Shown in pieces: positions 1 through 7,119 of a stretch of 35,906 bases of DNA. The position numbers and the translations under genes were made by a program. Below the pieces are notes generated by a model. That model made no database searches. It saw only the letters and a program-made list of their open reading frames with translations, and was not told the DNA's origin. This DNA comes from Allobosea sp. 12-68-7 (GTDB lineage: Bacteria > Pseudomonadota > Alphaproteobacteria > Rhizobiales > Beijerinckiaceae). The stretch spans positions 1 through 35,906 of the forward strand of contig NCCO01000006.1 of assembly GCA_002279705.1 (NCBI GenBank). Direction: 5' to 3'. Each line of letters begins with the position of its first letter. Position 1 is the first letter of the stretch.

Positions 1-147
1 GTGCAGGATCAGCATGTCCGGCCGGCGCGGCGCGTCCTCGGTCGGGCCGCCCTCCTGTCCGGTGGCGGCGCCCTTGCGTTCGCCATGGTTGGGGGAGGGG
101 AAGACCTTGGCGGCGAAGCGGCTGTCGGGGGTGGCGTCGCGGCTCAT
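1..147 (-). CDS. ampD: AmpD-like N-acetylmuramoyl-L-alanine amidase, 5' part only
   Basis: Only the first 49 codons lie in the window; the gene runs off its left edge. The visible protein contains FPSPNHGERKG and then RPDMLILH, which match the N-terminus of alphaproteobacterial AmpD-type amidase_2 proteins, where the last His is an expected zinc ligand. Family role: cytoplasmic zinc amidase that removes the stem peptide from anhydro-muropeptides during wall recycling. The ATG (147-145) overlaps the TGA of the upstream djlA-like gene as ATGA, so the two are probably cotranscribed and translationally coupled. About fifteen variable residues separate the two recognised blocks. The catalytic domain itself is outside the window, so the call rests on the N-terminal motif and the context. 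Confidence 0.72.
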   Translation of the reverse strand, partial: MSRDATPDSRFAAKVFPSPNHGERKGAATGQEGGPTEDAPRRPDMLILH

Positions 148-893
148 GCGGGGTTGCTCGTCAGCCGCGCCCGCAGGCCACGTTCGCGCTCGATCCGGTC
201 CCAGGCGGCATTGATCGCGGCCAGGCGCTGGGTGGCGATGGCGACGGCCTCCTCGGGCAGGCCGCGGGCGATCTCGCGATCGGGGTGGTTCTGGACGACG
301 AGCTGGCGGTAGTGCCGCTTGAGCTCGTCGTCGGTCATCTCGCGCGAGGCGCCCAGCACGAGATAGGGATCGTCGGCGCGGCGGACATGGCGGGCCTCGA
401 TGCGGGCGAAATCAGCCTCGTCGATGCCGAAGATCGTCGCGACATCGCGCAGATAGGCGTGCTCGTCCTGATGGATCGCGCCATCCGCCGCGGCGATCAG
501 GAAGAGCCCGTCGAGCACGTCCTCGAGCAGGGCCGGCTCGTCGCGAAAACTCTCGGCGATCTGCCCGGCATAGGCTTCGAAACCGGCGCTGGTCTGCTTG
601 GCGAGATCGAACAGCATCTCGATGCGCGCCTGCTGATCGGGCGGGACGGTGACGATGCGCCGGAAGGCGGCGATCTCGTCGCGCGTCACGACCCCGTCCG
701 AGCGCGCCATCTTGGCGGCGAGCGCGACGAGACCGGTGGTGAAGACGAGTTCGCGCGGCGCCGCGCCGAACGGCGCGCCTTCGCGATCGACCAGCATATG
801 GCCCGCGAGCGCGCCGAGAAGGGCGCCGAGGGGGCCGCCGAGCACGAGGCCGAGGCCGCCGCCGCCCAGCAGCCCCCAGAAAGACGAAACCAT
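144..893 (-). CDS. djlA: DjlA-like membrane-anchored co-chaperone (TerB-like plus J domain)
   Basis: A 249-residue protein. A glycine-rich hydrophobic N-terminus (about residues 5-33) should anchor it in the inner membrane. It is followed by an alpha-helical TerB-like domain (about 48-170, with ARSDGVVTRDE and AAADGAIHQDE acidic repeats) and a C-terminal J domain (about 175-238) with the HPD motif at 203-205. This is the DjlA architecture: J-domain stimulation of DnaK ATPase at the membrane. I chose the ATG at 893 because it puts the membrane segment at the N-terminus; an open frame extends 35 codons further upstream but looks like non-coding DNA. A purine-rich GGAG lies about 10 bases upstream. 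The gene overlaps the ampD-like start by four bases, the usual neighbourhood in Rhizobiales. Annotation pipelines may call it a TerB or DnaJ family protein. Confidence 0.85.
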   Translation of the reverse strand: MVSSFWGLLGGGGLGLVLGGPLGALLGALAGHMLVDREGAPFGAAPRELVFTTGLVALAAKMARSDGVVTRDEIAAFRRIVTVPPDQQARIEMLFDLAKQTSAGFEAYAGQIAESFRDEPALLEDVLDGLFLIAAADGAIHQDEHAYLRDVATIFGIDEADFARIEARHVRRADDPYLVLGASREMTDDELKRHYRQLVVQNHPDREIARGLPEEAVAIATQRLAAINAAWDRIERERGLRARLTSNPA

Positions 894-1245
894 GGTGCAG
901 GCGACTCCGGGCCTCGGGATGAGGTGGCGATGATAGCGGGAAGAGGCGGGAGCCGACAGCCCGGCCGCGCGCCGATCGGCGGCCATCTCGACCCGCAAAC
1001 GGCAATCATGGCGAAAAAGAGGCGGAAAGTGCTGAGCCGGCTGGAATACACAGGCGAGCCCCGAAGCGGGGCATCGCCGGCAGGCTGATTACAGTACCAA
1101 TACTTGATAGTAAAATAACGAATAGAAGATCATTATCTGTCGCGTTCGAGCCAATTTCTGATTTAACGAACAGATTCTCGTCACATTTACTGGTCACTGA
1201 AATGCGTCTTCCAGCCAATAGGCGGCAAAAGAGGCTCAGTCGATC
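894..1245. other. Intergenic region, AT-rich core, divergent promoter candidate
   Basis: This 350-bp gap separates the minus-strand djlA-like gene from the plus-strand transglycosylase. Bases about 1086-1200 are distinctly AT-rich compared with everything around them, as expected for promoters firing in both directions. A weak GCCCC/GGGGC hairpin sits near 1060-1074. A 70-codon open frame on the minus strand (1218-1006) has no recognisable features. I could not assign a convincing -35/-10 pair. Confidence 0.4.
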
Positions 1246-1757
1246 ATGCGGTATAACTTCAGCGGCGTTCTCACGGCCCTCGCGATTTGCCTCGCATCGC
1301 TCCAGCCGGCCCAGGCGCAGGTCAATGACGAGACCGGCGCTCTGGCGTTCATCGTGCGGGACTCCGAGATCCAGCGCGCCAAAGCGGACGACGGTGCCGG
1401 GCGCTGGTCGCGCGCCATGCGGCGGCCCATGGCGTGCCGTTCTCGCTGGCCGATGCGGTGGTGCGGATCGAGAGCCGCTACAATCCCCGCGCCGCGAATG
1501 CCGGCAATTACGGCCTCATGCAGATCCGCCACCAGACGGCGCGCGGCATGGGCTATACGGGCCCGGCCGGCGGCCTGCTCGATCCCGAGACCAACGCCCG
1601 CTATGCCATGAAATATCTGGCGCTGGCCTACCGCGCCGCCGGCGGCGACACCTGCCGCACCATCATGAAGTACCAGAGCGGCCACATGGCGACGCGGATG
1701 AGCGGGGCCAACCGGGCCTATTGCGCCAAGGTCCGCACGATCACCGCCCGCAACTGA
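1246..1757 (+). pseudogene. Secreted lytic transglycosylase (SLT family), split by a frameshift
   Basis: The first reading frame opens at 1246 with a clear signal peptide (MRYNFSGVLTALAICLA to PAQAQ) and runs to about 1400. The SLT catalytic domain continues in a different frame, from about LVARHAAAHG at 1402 to the TGA at 1755-1757. It carries the catalytic Glu in RIESRYNP and the family motif NYGLMQI. Family role: cleavage of the MurNAc-GlcNAc bond in the periplasm with anhydro-MurNAc formation. One extra base around the GGG at 1399-1401 would join the two parts into a 170-residue protein, the expected size for a small SLT enzyme. Either one G of a run was lost in the organism or the base is a sequencing error. 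A GTG at 1434 could start a leaderless domain, but that product would lack the export signal. Confidence 0.8.
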
Positions 1758-1819
1758 ACGGTCCGGCCGCTTTCCGCCCGGTCGCCTTGACGCGGCCGCC
1801 GGGAGCGCGCACTAGCCCT

Positions 1820-2230
1820 CCCGCCAGTCGGCCGGACGGCCGCTCTCGCAAGAACTCAGGTTTTGCGCGAGGGAGGAAAGTCCGGGCTCCACGGAAAAAC
1901 GGTGCCGGATAACGTCCGGCGGGGGCGACCCCAGGGACAGCGCCACAGAGATCGAACCGCCTGCGTGCCTCGGCTCGCAGGTAAGGGTGAAAAGGTGCGG
2001 TAAGAGCGCACCGCGGACCCGGCAACGGGGACGGCATGGCAAGCCCCACCGGGAGCAAAACCGAATAGGGACGATGCTTTTCGCGCGAGCGGGGAGGGGC
2101 CTTTTCCGGGCCTTGTCGTCCGGGTTGGTTGCTCGAGGCGCGCAGCAATGCGCGTCCCAGAGGAATGGCCGTCACGTCGGGAGAGCGATCTCCCGGCCAT
2201 CCAAAACCCGGCTTACAGGCCGGCTGGCAA
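1820..2230 (+). ncRNA. rnpB: RNase P RNA (bacterial class A)
   Basis: The catalytic RNA of RNase P, which matures tRNA 5' ends. The conserved 5' block GAGGAAAGTCCGGGCTCC lies at 1873-1890, and the conserved 3' block (AGAGGAATGGCCGTC, then AAAACCCGGCTTACAG) at about 2159-2218. The terminal P1 helix is visible: GCCAGTCGGCC at 1823-1833 pairs with GGCCGGCTGGC at 2218-2228, with one G-U pair. The roughly 400-nt length is normal. The exact ends are estimated from P1. A location just upstream of mraZ is common in Rhizobiales. I see no U-tract terminator immediately downstream. Confidence 0.97.
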
Positions 2231-2298
2231 TTCTACTCCGGCGGCCGGCTGAAGCGATGTCCTGCGCTTCCGGTGCTCACGGACGAGAAGTCCGCTCC

Positions 2299-2339
2299 GC
2301 TCCGGTTCTCGAACATCGCTCCATCCGGCTCACCGGAGC
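2299..2339. terminator. Possible bidirectional hairpin between rnpB and ohr
   Basis: GCTCCGGT at 2299-2306 is the exact reverse complement of ACCGGAGC at 2332-2339, with a 25-base loop. It lies between the convergent rnpB and ohr genes, where a shared terminator would be expected. No U-tract follows on either strand, so this is a weak call. Confidence 0.25.
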
Positions 2340-2373
2340 GAATTGCGTCGAGCCCCTGCGAGCGCCGTCGGCG

Positions 2374-2796
2374 TCACGCCACCTTGAGGTCGACGTCGAT
2401 GTTGCCCTTCGTCGCGTGCGAGTAGGGGCACACGATGTGGGCCTTCTGGACGAGGTCCTCGACGACCGCCTTGTCGACGCCGGGCACCGAGACCGTCAGC
2501 GCGACGGCGATGCCGAAGCCTGTGCCATCGTCGCGCGGGCCGATGCCGACGGCGGCGCTGACCTTCGCGTCCTCCGGGATCTTCACCTTCTCCTTGCCGG
2601 CGACGAACTTGAGCGCGCCGAGGAAGCAGGCGGAGTACCCCATGGCGAAGAGCTGCTCGGGGTTGGTGCCCTCGCCGCCGCCACCGCCGAGCTCTTTCGG
2701 GGTATTGAGAACGACGCTGACATTGCCGGTATCCGTCGCGGCCTTGCCTTCGCGGCCGCCGGTGGCGGAGCCATGTGCGGTGTAGAGGGTCTTCAT
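2374..2796 (-). CDS. ohr: Organic hydroperoxide resistance protein Ohr
   Basis: A 140-residue OsmC/Ohr-family peroxidase that reduces organic and fatty-acid hydroperoxides in the cytoplasm using a reactive Cys pair, normally recycled by lipoylated proteins. Both cysteines are present in their family motifs: Cys57 in GYSACFLGA and Cys123 in [11 protein letters not shown]. The N-terminal [13 protein letters not shown] and the [10 protein letters not shown] block are typical of Ohr rather than OsmC. Length is standard. The start is fixed by a near-perfect ribosome site, AAGGAG (2803-2808), six bases before the ATG. The promoter and a palindromic operator lie upstream at 2863-2890. No ohrR gene is adjacent in this window; the regulator would have to be elsewhere. 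Confidence 0.96.
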   Translation of the reverse strand: MKTLYTAHGSATGGREGKAATDTGNVSVVLNTPKELGGGGGEGTNPEQLFAMGYSACFLGALKFVAGKEKVKIPEDAKVSAAVGIGPRDDGTGFGIAVALTVSVPGVDKAVVEDLVQKAHIVCPYSHATKGNIDVDLKVA

Positions 2797-2862
2797 GGTG
2801 AGCTCCTTCGCTGTGGGGCCGCGGGGGCGGAAGCGCCCGTAGGCGGGATCACATCGGCGCCA

Positions 2863-2890
2863 ATTAGATCGCGCACAATTAAATTGTCAA
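2863..2890 (-). promoter_or_regulatory. ohr promoter, -35 TTGACA and -10 TCTAAT
   Basis: Reading the minus strand, TTGACA (2890-2885) and TCTAAT (2868-2863) are separated by 16 bases. This is a perfect -35 and a 5/6 match to the -10 consensus, in an AT-rich patch within GC-rich DNA. Transcription would start near 2857, giving a leader of about 60 nt before the ohr ATG at 2796. Confidence 0.75.
2875..2887. promoter_or_regulatory. Palindromic OhrR-type operator
   Basis: ACAATT-A-AATTGT is a perfect 6+1+6 palindrome. It matches the core of known OhrR (MarR family) operators, which contain TACAATT/AATTGTA. It overlaps the -35 box and spacer of the ohr promoter, so a bound repressor would block RNA polymerase; oxidised OhrR releases DNA. 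The palindrome and position are seen; the regulator is inferred. Confidence 0.72.
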
Positions 2891-3202
2891 CGATTAAATC
2901 ACTCTCTCGCGGTGACGTGATCGAGGACGCGGGATGTCGCAAAGAGGTGAGCTCCGGCGGGCGCGTCGTCGGTGCCGCGCTCAACCGTGGCGGGAGGTTT
3001 TCTGCCCGACTTGCGCAGGGCGCGAAGCGTGTCCTGCGGCCATCGCGCGGGATTGAGCGCGGGACAACTTTTTTGGGTCGCGCCGGCGAGACGGCGTGAG
3101 GCGTCCGATGCCGGCCGCGACGGAATCGCGCGTGGTTACGGATACTTAACCTTAACGGGCTGTGATGGCGCGATGACTGCGCGGACCACGCTGCGCCGAC
3201 CT
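2891..3202. other. Intergenic region upstream of the mraZ promoter
   Basis: No gene is supported between the ohr promoter and the mraZ promoter. The stretch holds a T-run (ACTTTTTTGG, near 3065) and a tandem TTAACCTTAAC (3146-3156). The latter does not have the seven-base spacing of a CtrA site. Open frames crossing it have no family signature. Confidence 0.4.
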
Positions 3203-3209
3203 GATTCCG

Positions 3210-3238
3210 TTGACGCCCATAAAGGCCCATGCTATCCC
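3210..3238 (+). promoter_or_regulatory. mraZ (dcw operon) promoter
   Basis: TTGACG at 3210-3215 and GCTATCCC at 3231-3238 resemble the alphaproteobacterial housekeeping pattern (TTGAC(G) with GCTA-type -10). Spacing from TTGACG to TATCCC is 17 bases. Transcription would start near 3245, leaving a leader of about 150 nt to mraZ. A GATTC (GANTC, CcrM-type methylation site) at 3203-3207 sits three bases upstream of the -35. Confidence 0.65.
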
Positions 3239-3249
3239 AAATCATCCCG
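3216..3249 (-). promoter_or_regulatory. Candidate MraZ operator: four repeats at 10-bp spacing
   Basis: CCCA occurs at 3216-3219, 3226-3229 and 3236-3239, followed by CCCG at 3246-3249, each exactly 10 bases apart. On the minus strand these read TGGGN units separated by five bases, which is the arrangement bound by E. coli MraZ upstream of its own operon. The units cover the spacer, the -10 and the likely start site, so binding would repress transcription. The repeats are seen; MraZ binding is inferred. Confidence 0.68.
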
Positions 3250-3324
3250 TCGAAGCCGGCAGGCAGCCGCCAGATCAGGGTCCGTGTGCCGCGCGGAAAC
3301 TGGTCAACGGTCGCGCCTGGCCTG

Positions 3325-3378
3325 CTTCGACGGGGGGCTACCGCCCCGCCGAGCGCGGGGGGCGGCGCCCGGGTGAAG
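3325..3378 (+). other. GC-rich hairpin in the mraZ leader
   Basis: CCGCCCCGC (3341-3349) can pair with GCGGGGGGCGG (3355-3365), and CTTC (3325-3328) with GAAG (3375-3378) could close it. The structure ends about ten bases before the mraZ ribosome site at 3388. It might affect translation; nothing identifies it as a known riboswitch. Confidence 0.35.
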
Positions 3379-3397
3379 AGCAGGCCGGGAGGCGGCG

Positions 3398-3871
3398 TTG
3401 ACGGACCGCTTCGTCTCGAATTTCACCAATCGGCTCGATGCGAAGGGCCGCGTCTCGATTCCCTCCAGCTTCCGGGCCGTCCTGGCGAAGGACGGCTACG
3501 AGGGGCTTTACGTTCACCCGGCGCTCGATCTCGCCGCCTTCGATGCCGGCGGGCATGCCCTGCGCCGGACGATCGACGACATCCTGGCGCGCTTCTCGCC
3601 CTTCTCGGAGGAGTGGGAATCGCTGTCGACGGCGCTGAACGGCACCTCGGAGGTGCTGAAGGTCGATCCGGAGGGACGCATCATGCTGAGCGAGGCGCTG
3701 CGGGCCCACACCGGGATCTCCGATACGGTGACCTTCGTCGGGCACGGCCACAAATTCCAGATCTGGGAGCCGGAGCGGTTCCGGACGCATCTCGACGCAG
3801 CCAGGGCGAAACTGCGCGACGTCAAGCGGGCGCTGAGTGCCTCGCCGCCTTCGCTCGGGGGCGCGGGCTGA
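3398..3871 (+). CDS. mraZ: MraZ, transcriptional regulator of the dcw cluster
   Basis: A 157-residue DNA-binding protein with two AbrB-like SpoVT/MraZ motifs: [16 protein letters not shown] near residues 11-26 and [14 protein letters not shown] near 89-102. The family represses its own promoter at the head of dcw and is toxic when overproduced in other bacteria. The start is a TTG at 3398, placed by a strong GGGAGG (3388-3393) five bases upstream; no ATG is better positioned, and the sequence [17 protein letters not shown] fits the family N-terminus. The TTG start and the GC-rich leader hairpin would both keep expression low. The stop overlaps the rsmH start as TGATG. First gene of the operon, with likely target sites at 3216-3249. 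Confidence 0.95.
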   Translation: MTDRFVSNFTNRLDAKGRVSIPSSFRAVLAKDGYEGLYVHPALDLAAFDAGGHALRRTIDDILARFSPFSEEWESLSTALNGTSEVLKVDPEGRIMLSEALRAHTGISDTVTFVGHGHKFQIWEPERFRTHLDAARAKLRDVKRALSASPPSLGGAG

Positions 3872-4929
3872 TGCCGGGTCGCTCGAAAGCGCGCGGACAT
3901 CTGGCCGAAGCGCCTGCCGAGAGCGGCGCACCGCATGTGCCGGTGCTGCTCGCGGAGGTGCTGAGCGCGCTCGCGCCGCGGCCGGGCGGGCGCTATCTCG
4001 ACGGAACCTTCGGGGCCGGGGGCTATGCCCGCGCGATCCTCGAGGCTGCGCCGGATCTCAGTCTGCTCGCGCTCGACCGGGACCCGACGGCGATCACCGG
4101 AGGCGCAGGGCTCGTCGCCGAGATGGACGGCCGGCTGACGCTGGCGCAGGCCTGCTTCGGCGAACTGGCTGAGGAGGCGGAGCGCTTCGGGCGGGTGCCG
4201 CTCGACGGCATCGTGCTCGACATCGGTGTCTCCTCGATGCAGATCGACCAGGCCGAGCGCGGCTTCTCGTTCCGCTTCGACGGGCCGCTCGACATGCGCA
4301 TGGGCCGCGAGGGCCGCAGCGCCGCCGATCTCGTCAACGAGGCGGAGGAGTGTGTCCTCGCCGACATCTTCTACCATTATGGCGAGGAGCGGCGCTCCCG
4401 CGCCGTGGCGCGCGCGATCATCGAGGCGCGGCGCAAGGCCCCGCTGACGACGACGAAGCAACTCGCCGATCTCGTCGCCGGCATCGTCTGGACGGAGCCC
4501 GGTGGGGCGCATCCGGCGACGCGGGTGTTCCAGTCGCTGCGGATCGCCGTCAACGACGAGCTGGGCGAGCTGGTGCGTGCGCTGCACGCGGCCGAAAGCG
4601 TGCTGGCGCCGGGCGGGCGGCTCGTGGTCGTGACCTTCCATTCGCTCGAGGACCGCATCGTCAAGCAGTTCCTGGCCGAGCGCTCCGGGCGCGCTCCGGC
4701 GGGGTCGCGCCATGCGCCGGTGGTGGCTGCGTCGCAGCCGACCTTCAGCCTCGTCAGCCGCGGGCCGGTCGCGCCTTCGGAAGCCGAAATGCGGCTCAAT
4801 CCGCGGGCGCGGTCGGCCAAGCTGCGGGCGGCGGCCCGCAACGATGCGCCGGCTCGCCCTGCCGATCCCGATCTCGTCGCGCTCGCCGGCCTGCCCGAGC
4901 CGCAGCCCCGCCGGAGGCCCCGCGCATGA
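3871..4929 (+). CDS. rsmH: 16S rRNA m4C1402 methyltransferase RsmH (MraW)
   Basis: A 352-residue cytoplasmic enzyme that methylates N4 of C1402 in the ribosomal P site using S-adenosylmethionine. The [12 protein letters not shown]-terminus, the SAM motif [12 protein letters not shown] (residues 43-54), the GVSSMQID block, [15 protein letters not shown] and [17 protein letters not shown] are all family signatures. The frame stays open far upstream through mraZ, but the ATG at 3871 gives the expected length and overlaps the mraZ stop (TGATG). The 3' end overlaps ftsL as ATGA. The C-terminal tail is rich in Pro, Arg and Ala, usual in high-GC alphaproteobacteria. Confidence 0.97.
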   Translation: MPGRSKARGHLAEAPAESGAPHVPVLLAEVLSALAPRPGGRYLDGTFGAGGYARAILEAAPDLSLLALDRDPTAITGGAGLVAEMDGRLTLAQACFGELAEEAERFGRVPLDGIVLDIGVSSMQIDQAERGFSFRFDGPLDMRMGREGRSAADLVNEAEECVLADIFYHYGEERRSRAVARAIIEARRKAPLTTTKQLADLVAGIVWTEPGGAHPATRVFQSLRIAVNDELGELVRALHAAESVLAPGGRLVVVTFHSLEDRIVKQFLAERSGRAPAGSRHAPVVAASQPTFSLVSRGPVAPSEAEMRLNPRARSAKLRAAARNDAPARPADPDLVALAGLPEPQPRRRPRA

Positions 4930-5312
4930 TCAAGCTGCTGCATGTGGTCGCGATCGGTGCGCTCGTCTCCTCGGCCTTCTACGCCTACACGATCAAATAC
5001 GAGACCACGCTCGAGGCCGAGCAGGTCCAGAAGATCCGCATGAAGATCCACCGCGAGCGTGACGCGATCGCGGTGCTGAAGGCCGAGTGGCAGTTCCTCA
5101 ACCGCCCCGACCGGCTGCAGGCGCTGGCCGAACGCCATCTCGACCTGCAGCCCTTCTCGGTGACGCAGGTCGTGCGCATGGTCGACGTGCCCAATCGCGG
5201 GCCGAAGGTCGACGCCATCGGCCGCAAGCTCGAGGATCTCGGCCTCGGCCTGCCGACCGAGACCCCGAGGGATCGCAAGCTGAGCGCGACGACGCCGGGA
5301 GGCCGCCCATGA
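4926..5312 (+). CDS. ftsL: Cell division protein FtsL
   Basis: A 128-residue bitopic membrane protein of the divisome. Residues 3-21 ([19 protein letters not shown]) form the single membrane span. A heptad-like coiled coil follows (about 27-62), then a periplasmic tail with [14 protein letters not shown]. FtsL pairs with FtsB and FtsQ and activates FtsWI. Sequence identity in this family is low, so position (between rsmH and ftsI) and topology carry the call. Start and stop both overlap neighbours by four bases (ATGA), which fixes the start at 4926. It has almost no cytoplasmic part, as in many alphaproteobacteria. Confidence 0.93.
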   Translation: MIKLLHVVAIGALVSSAFYAYTIKYETTLEAEQVQKIRMKIHRERDAIAVLKAEWQFLNRPDRLQALAERHLDLQPFSVTQVVRMVDVPNRGPKVDAIGRKLEDLGLGLPTETPRDRKLSATTPGGRP

Positions 5313-7081
5313 GCGAGACCGCGACGAGGGCCGACGAAGCCATGGCCGAGACCGCGACGGACGCCGCGCCCCGGCGCCGCTTCGGCGCATTGCGCGATGT
5401 CTTCCGCATGAGCGGCGAGAAGAGCCAGCCGCGCGTCGGCCTGATCATCCTCGGCTTCTCGGTGCTGTTCCTGGCGATCACCGGGCGCCTCGTCATGCTC
5501 GCGACGCTGCCCAACGAGCAGGTCGGCCTGCGCCGCGCCACCTCGACTGCGATCTCGGCCGCGCGGCCCGACATCGTCGATCGCAACGGCGAGGTGATGG
5601 CGACCGACATCCGCACCGTCTCCGTCTTCGCCGAACCGCGGAAGATCCTCGACAAGGACGAGGCCACGGAACTGCTGACCGCCGTCCTGCCCGATCTCGA
5701 CGCCAAGGATCTGCGGGACAAGCTCGGCACCAAGAAGGGCTTCGTCTGGGTCAAGCGCGAAATCACCCCGCGCCAGCAGGCCGAGGTCCATCGGCTGGGC
5801 ATTCCCGGCGTCGGCTTCGTGCCCGAGAACAAGCGCGTCTATCCGAACGGGACGGCGGCCGCCCATGTGCTCGGTTTCGCCAATGTCGACAATGTCGGTA
5901 TTGCGGGAATCGAGAAGTACATCGACTCGCAGGGGTTGCAGGACCTCAACGGTGCGGGCCTGGCGACGGAGGCTTCCGATCTGAAGCCGATGACGCTGTC
6001 GATCGACCTGCGTGCCCAACACGCGCTGCGCGACGAACTCACGAAGGGCATCGAGAAGTACCGGGCCATCGCGGCCGCGGGCGCGATCATGGACGTCAAC
6101 ACCGGCGAGATGATCGCGCTGGTGTCGCTGCCGGATTTCGACCCCGGCAACCCGGTCGATGCGCTGGAGAAGGACCGGATCAACCGGATGAATGTCGGCG
6201 TCTACGAGATGGGCTCGACCTTCAAGGCACTGACCATCGCGATGGCGCTGGATTCCGGCAAGGCCAACATCAATTCGAGCTACTCGACCGCCGGCGGCAT
6301 GATGCGGTTCGGCCGTCAGGTGATCAAGGAATACCATGGGACGGGCCGGACGCTGTCCGTGCCGGAGGTCTTCCTGCACTCGTCGAACATGGGCTCGATC
6401 AAGATGGCGCTGGCCGTCGGCGTCGAGGGCCACAAGGCGTTCCTGCGCAAGATGATGCAGCTCGACCGAATGACCACGGAACTGCCCGAAAGCGCCGCGC
6501 CGATCGTCCCGCAGCGCTGGGGCGAGATCAACACCGCCACGATTGCCTTCGGGCATGGTCTCGCGGTCGCGCCGCTGCAGGCGATGGCGGCCGTGGCGGC
6601 GCTGGTCAATGGCGGCACGCTGATCACGCCGACCTTCCTGAAGCGGACGGAAGCCGAGGCGAAGAAGAACGGCATTCGGGTGATCAAGCCCGAGACCTCG
6701 GAAGCGATGCGCTTCATCATGCGGCTCAACGGCGAGAAGGGCTCGGCCCGCAAGGCGGATGTCGCGGGCTACTTCGTCGGCGGCAAGACCGGAACGGCCG
6801 AAAAGGTCATCAACGGCCGCTATGCGAAGAACAAGAATTTCACGACCTTCACGGCGATCGCGCCGTCCGACAAGCCGAAATACCTGTTCCTGGCCATCTA
6901 TGACGAGCCGAAGGGCTATGCCGAGAGCGGCGGCTATTCGACCGCCGCCTGGAACGCGGGCATCACCACCGGCAAGGTGATCGAGCGCACCGCGCCGATC
7001 CTCGGCCTGCCGCCGCGCTTCGAGCCGCCGACCGCGCCGTTCCCGCTGATGGCGCGGCTCGGGGCCTGGGGCACACGCTGA
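5309..7081 (+). CDS. ftsI: Septal peptidoglycan transpeptidase FtsI (PBP3)
   Basis: A 590-residue class B penicillin-binding protein that cross-links septal peptidoglycan with FtsW. Order: cytoplasmic tail (1-41), one membrane span (about 42-64), pedestal domain containing RPDIVDRNGEVMATD (86-100), and a transpeptidase domain with the SxxK nucleophile in GSTFK (Ser303, Lys306), SSN at 358-360 and KTGT at 493-496. All catalytic motifs are intact and the length is typical. The ATG at 5309 overlaps the ftsL stop (ATGA). murE follows after a 38-base gap. Confidence 0.97.
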   Translation: MSETATRADEAMAETATDAAPRRRFGALRDVFRMSGEKSQPRVGLIILGFSVLFLAITGRLVMLATLPNEQVGLRRATSTAISAARPDIVDRNGEVMATDIRTVSVFAEPRKILDKDEATELLTAVLPDLDAKDLRDKLGTKKGFVWVKREITPRQQAEVHRLGIPGVGFVPENKRVYPNGTAAAHVLGFANVDNVGIAGIEKYIDSQGLQDLNGAGLATEASDLKPMTLSIDLRAQHALRDELTKGIEKYRAIAAAGAIMDVNTGEMIALVSLPDFDPGNPVDALEKDRINRMNVGVYEMGSTFKALTIAMALDSGKANINSSYSTAGGMMRFGRQVIKEYHGTGRTLSVPEVFLHSSNMGSIKMALAVGVEGHKAFLRKMMQLDRMTTELPESAAPIVPQRWGEINTATIAFGHGLAVAPLQAMAAVAALVNGGTLITPTFLKRTEAEAKKNGIRVIKPETSEAMRFIMRLNGEKGSARKADVAGYFVGGKTGTAEKVINGRYAKNKNFTTFTAIAPSDKPKYLFLAIYDEPKGYAESGGYSTAAWNAGITTGKVIERTAPILGLPPRFEPPTAPFPLMARLGAWGTR

Positions 7082-7119
7082 CGCTTGCCGCGGGACGGGC
7101 TCCACGCTAGCGAGCGATC

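Noticed and set aside
1006-1218. Possible 70-residue protein on the minus strand
   Set aside because: No ribosome site, no membrane or family pattern, and it lies in the AT-rich likely promoter region.
1987-3099. Open frame of 370 codons across rnpB and ohr on the plus strand
   Set aside because: It runs through RNase P RNA and antisense to ohr, and the product shows no family features.
3146-3156. TTAACCTTAAC as a CtrA site
   Set aside because: The two TTAA halves are separated by two bases, not seven, so it does not fit the CtrA consensus.
3229-3870. Upstream extension of the rsmH reading frame
   Set aside because: It passes through all of mraZ in another frame and would give an rsmH product over 200 residues too long. 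The ATG at 3871 fits the family and the TGATG junction.
4985-7105. Open frame of 706 codons on the minus strand opposite ftsL and ftsI
   Set aside because: Antisense shadow of ftsL/ftsI with the same compositional bias and no recognisable motif.
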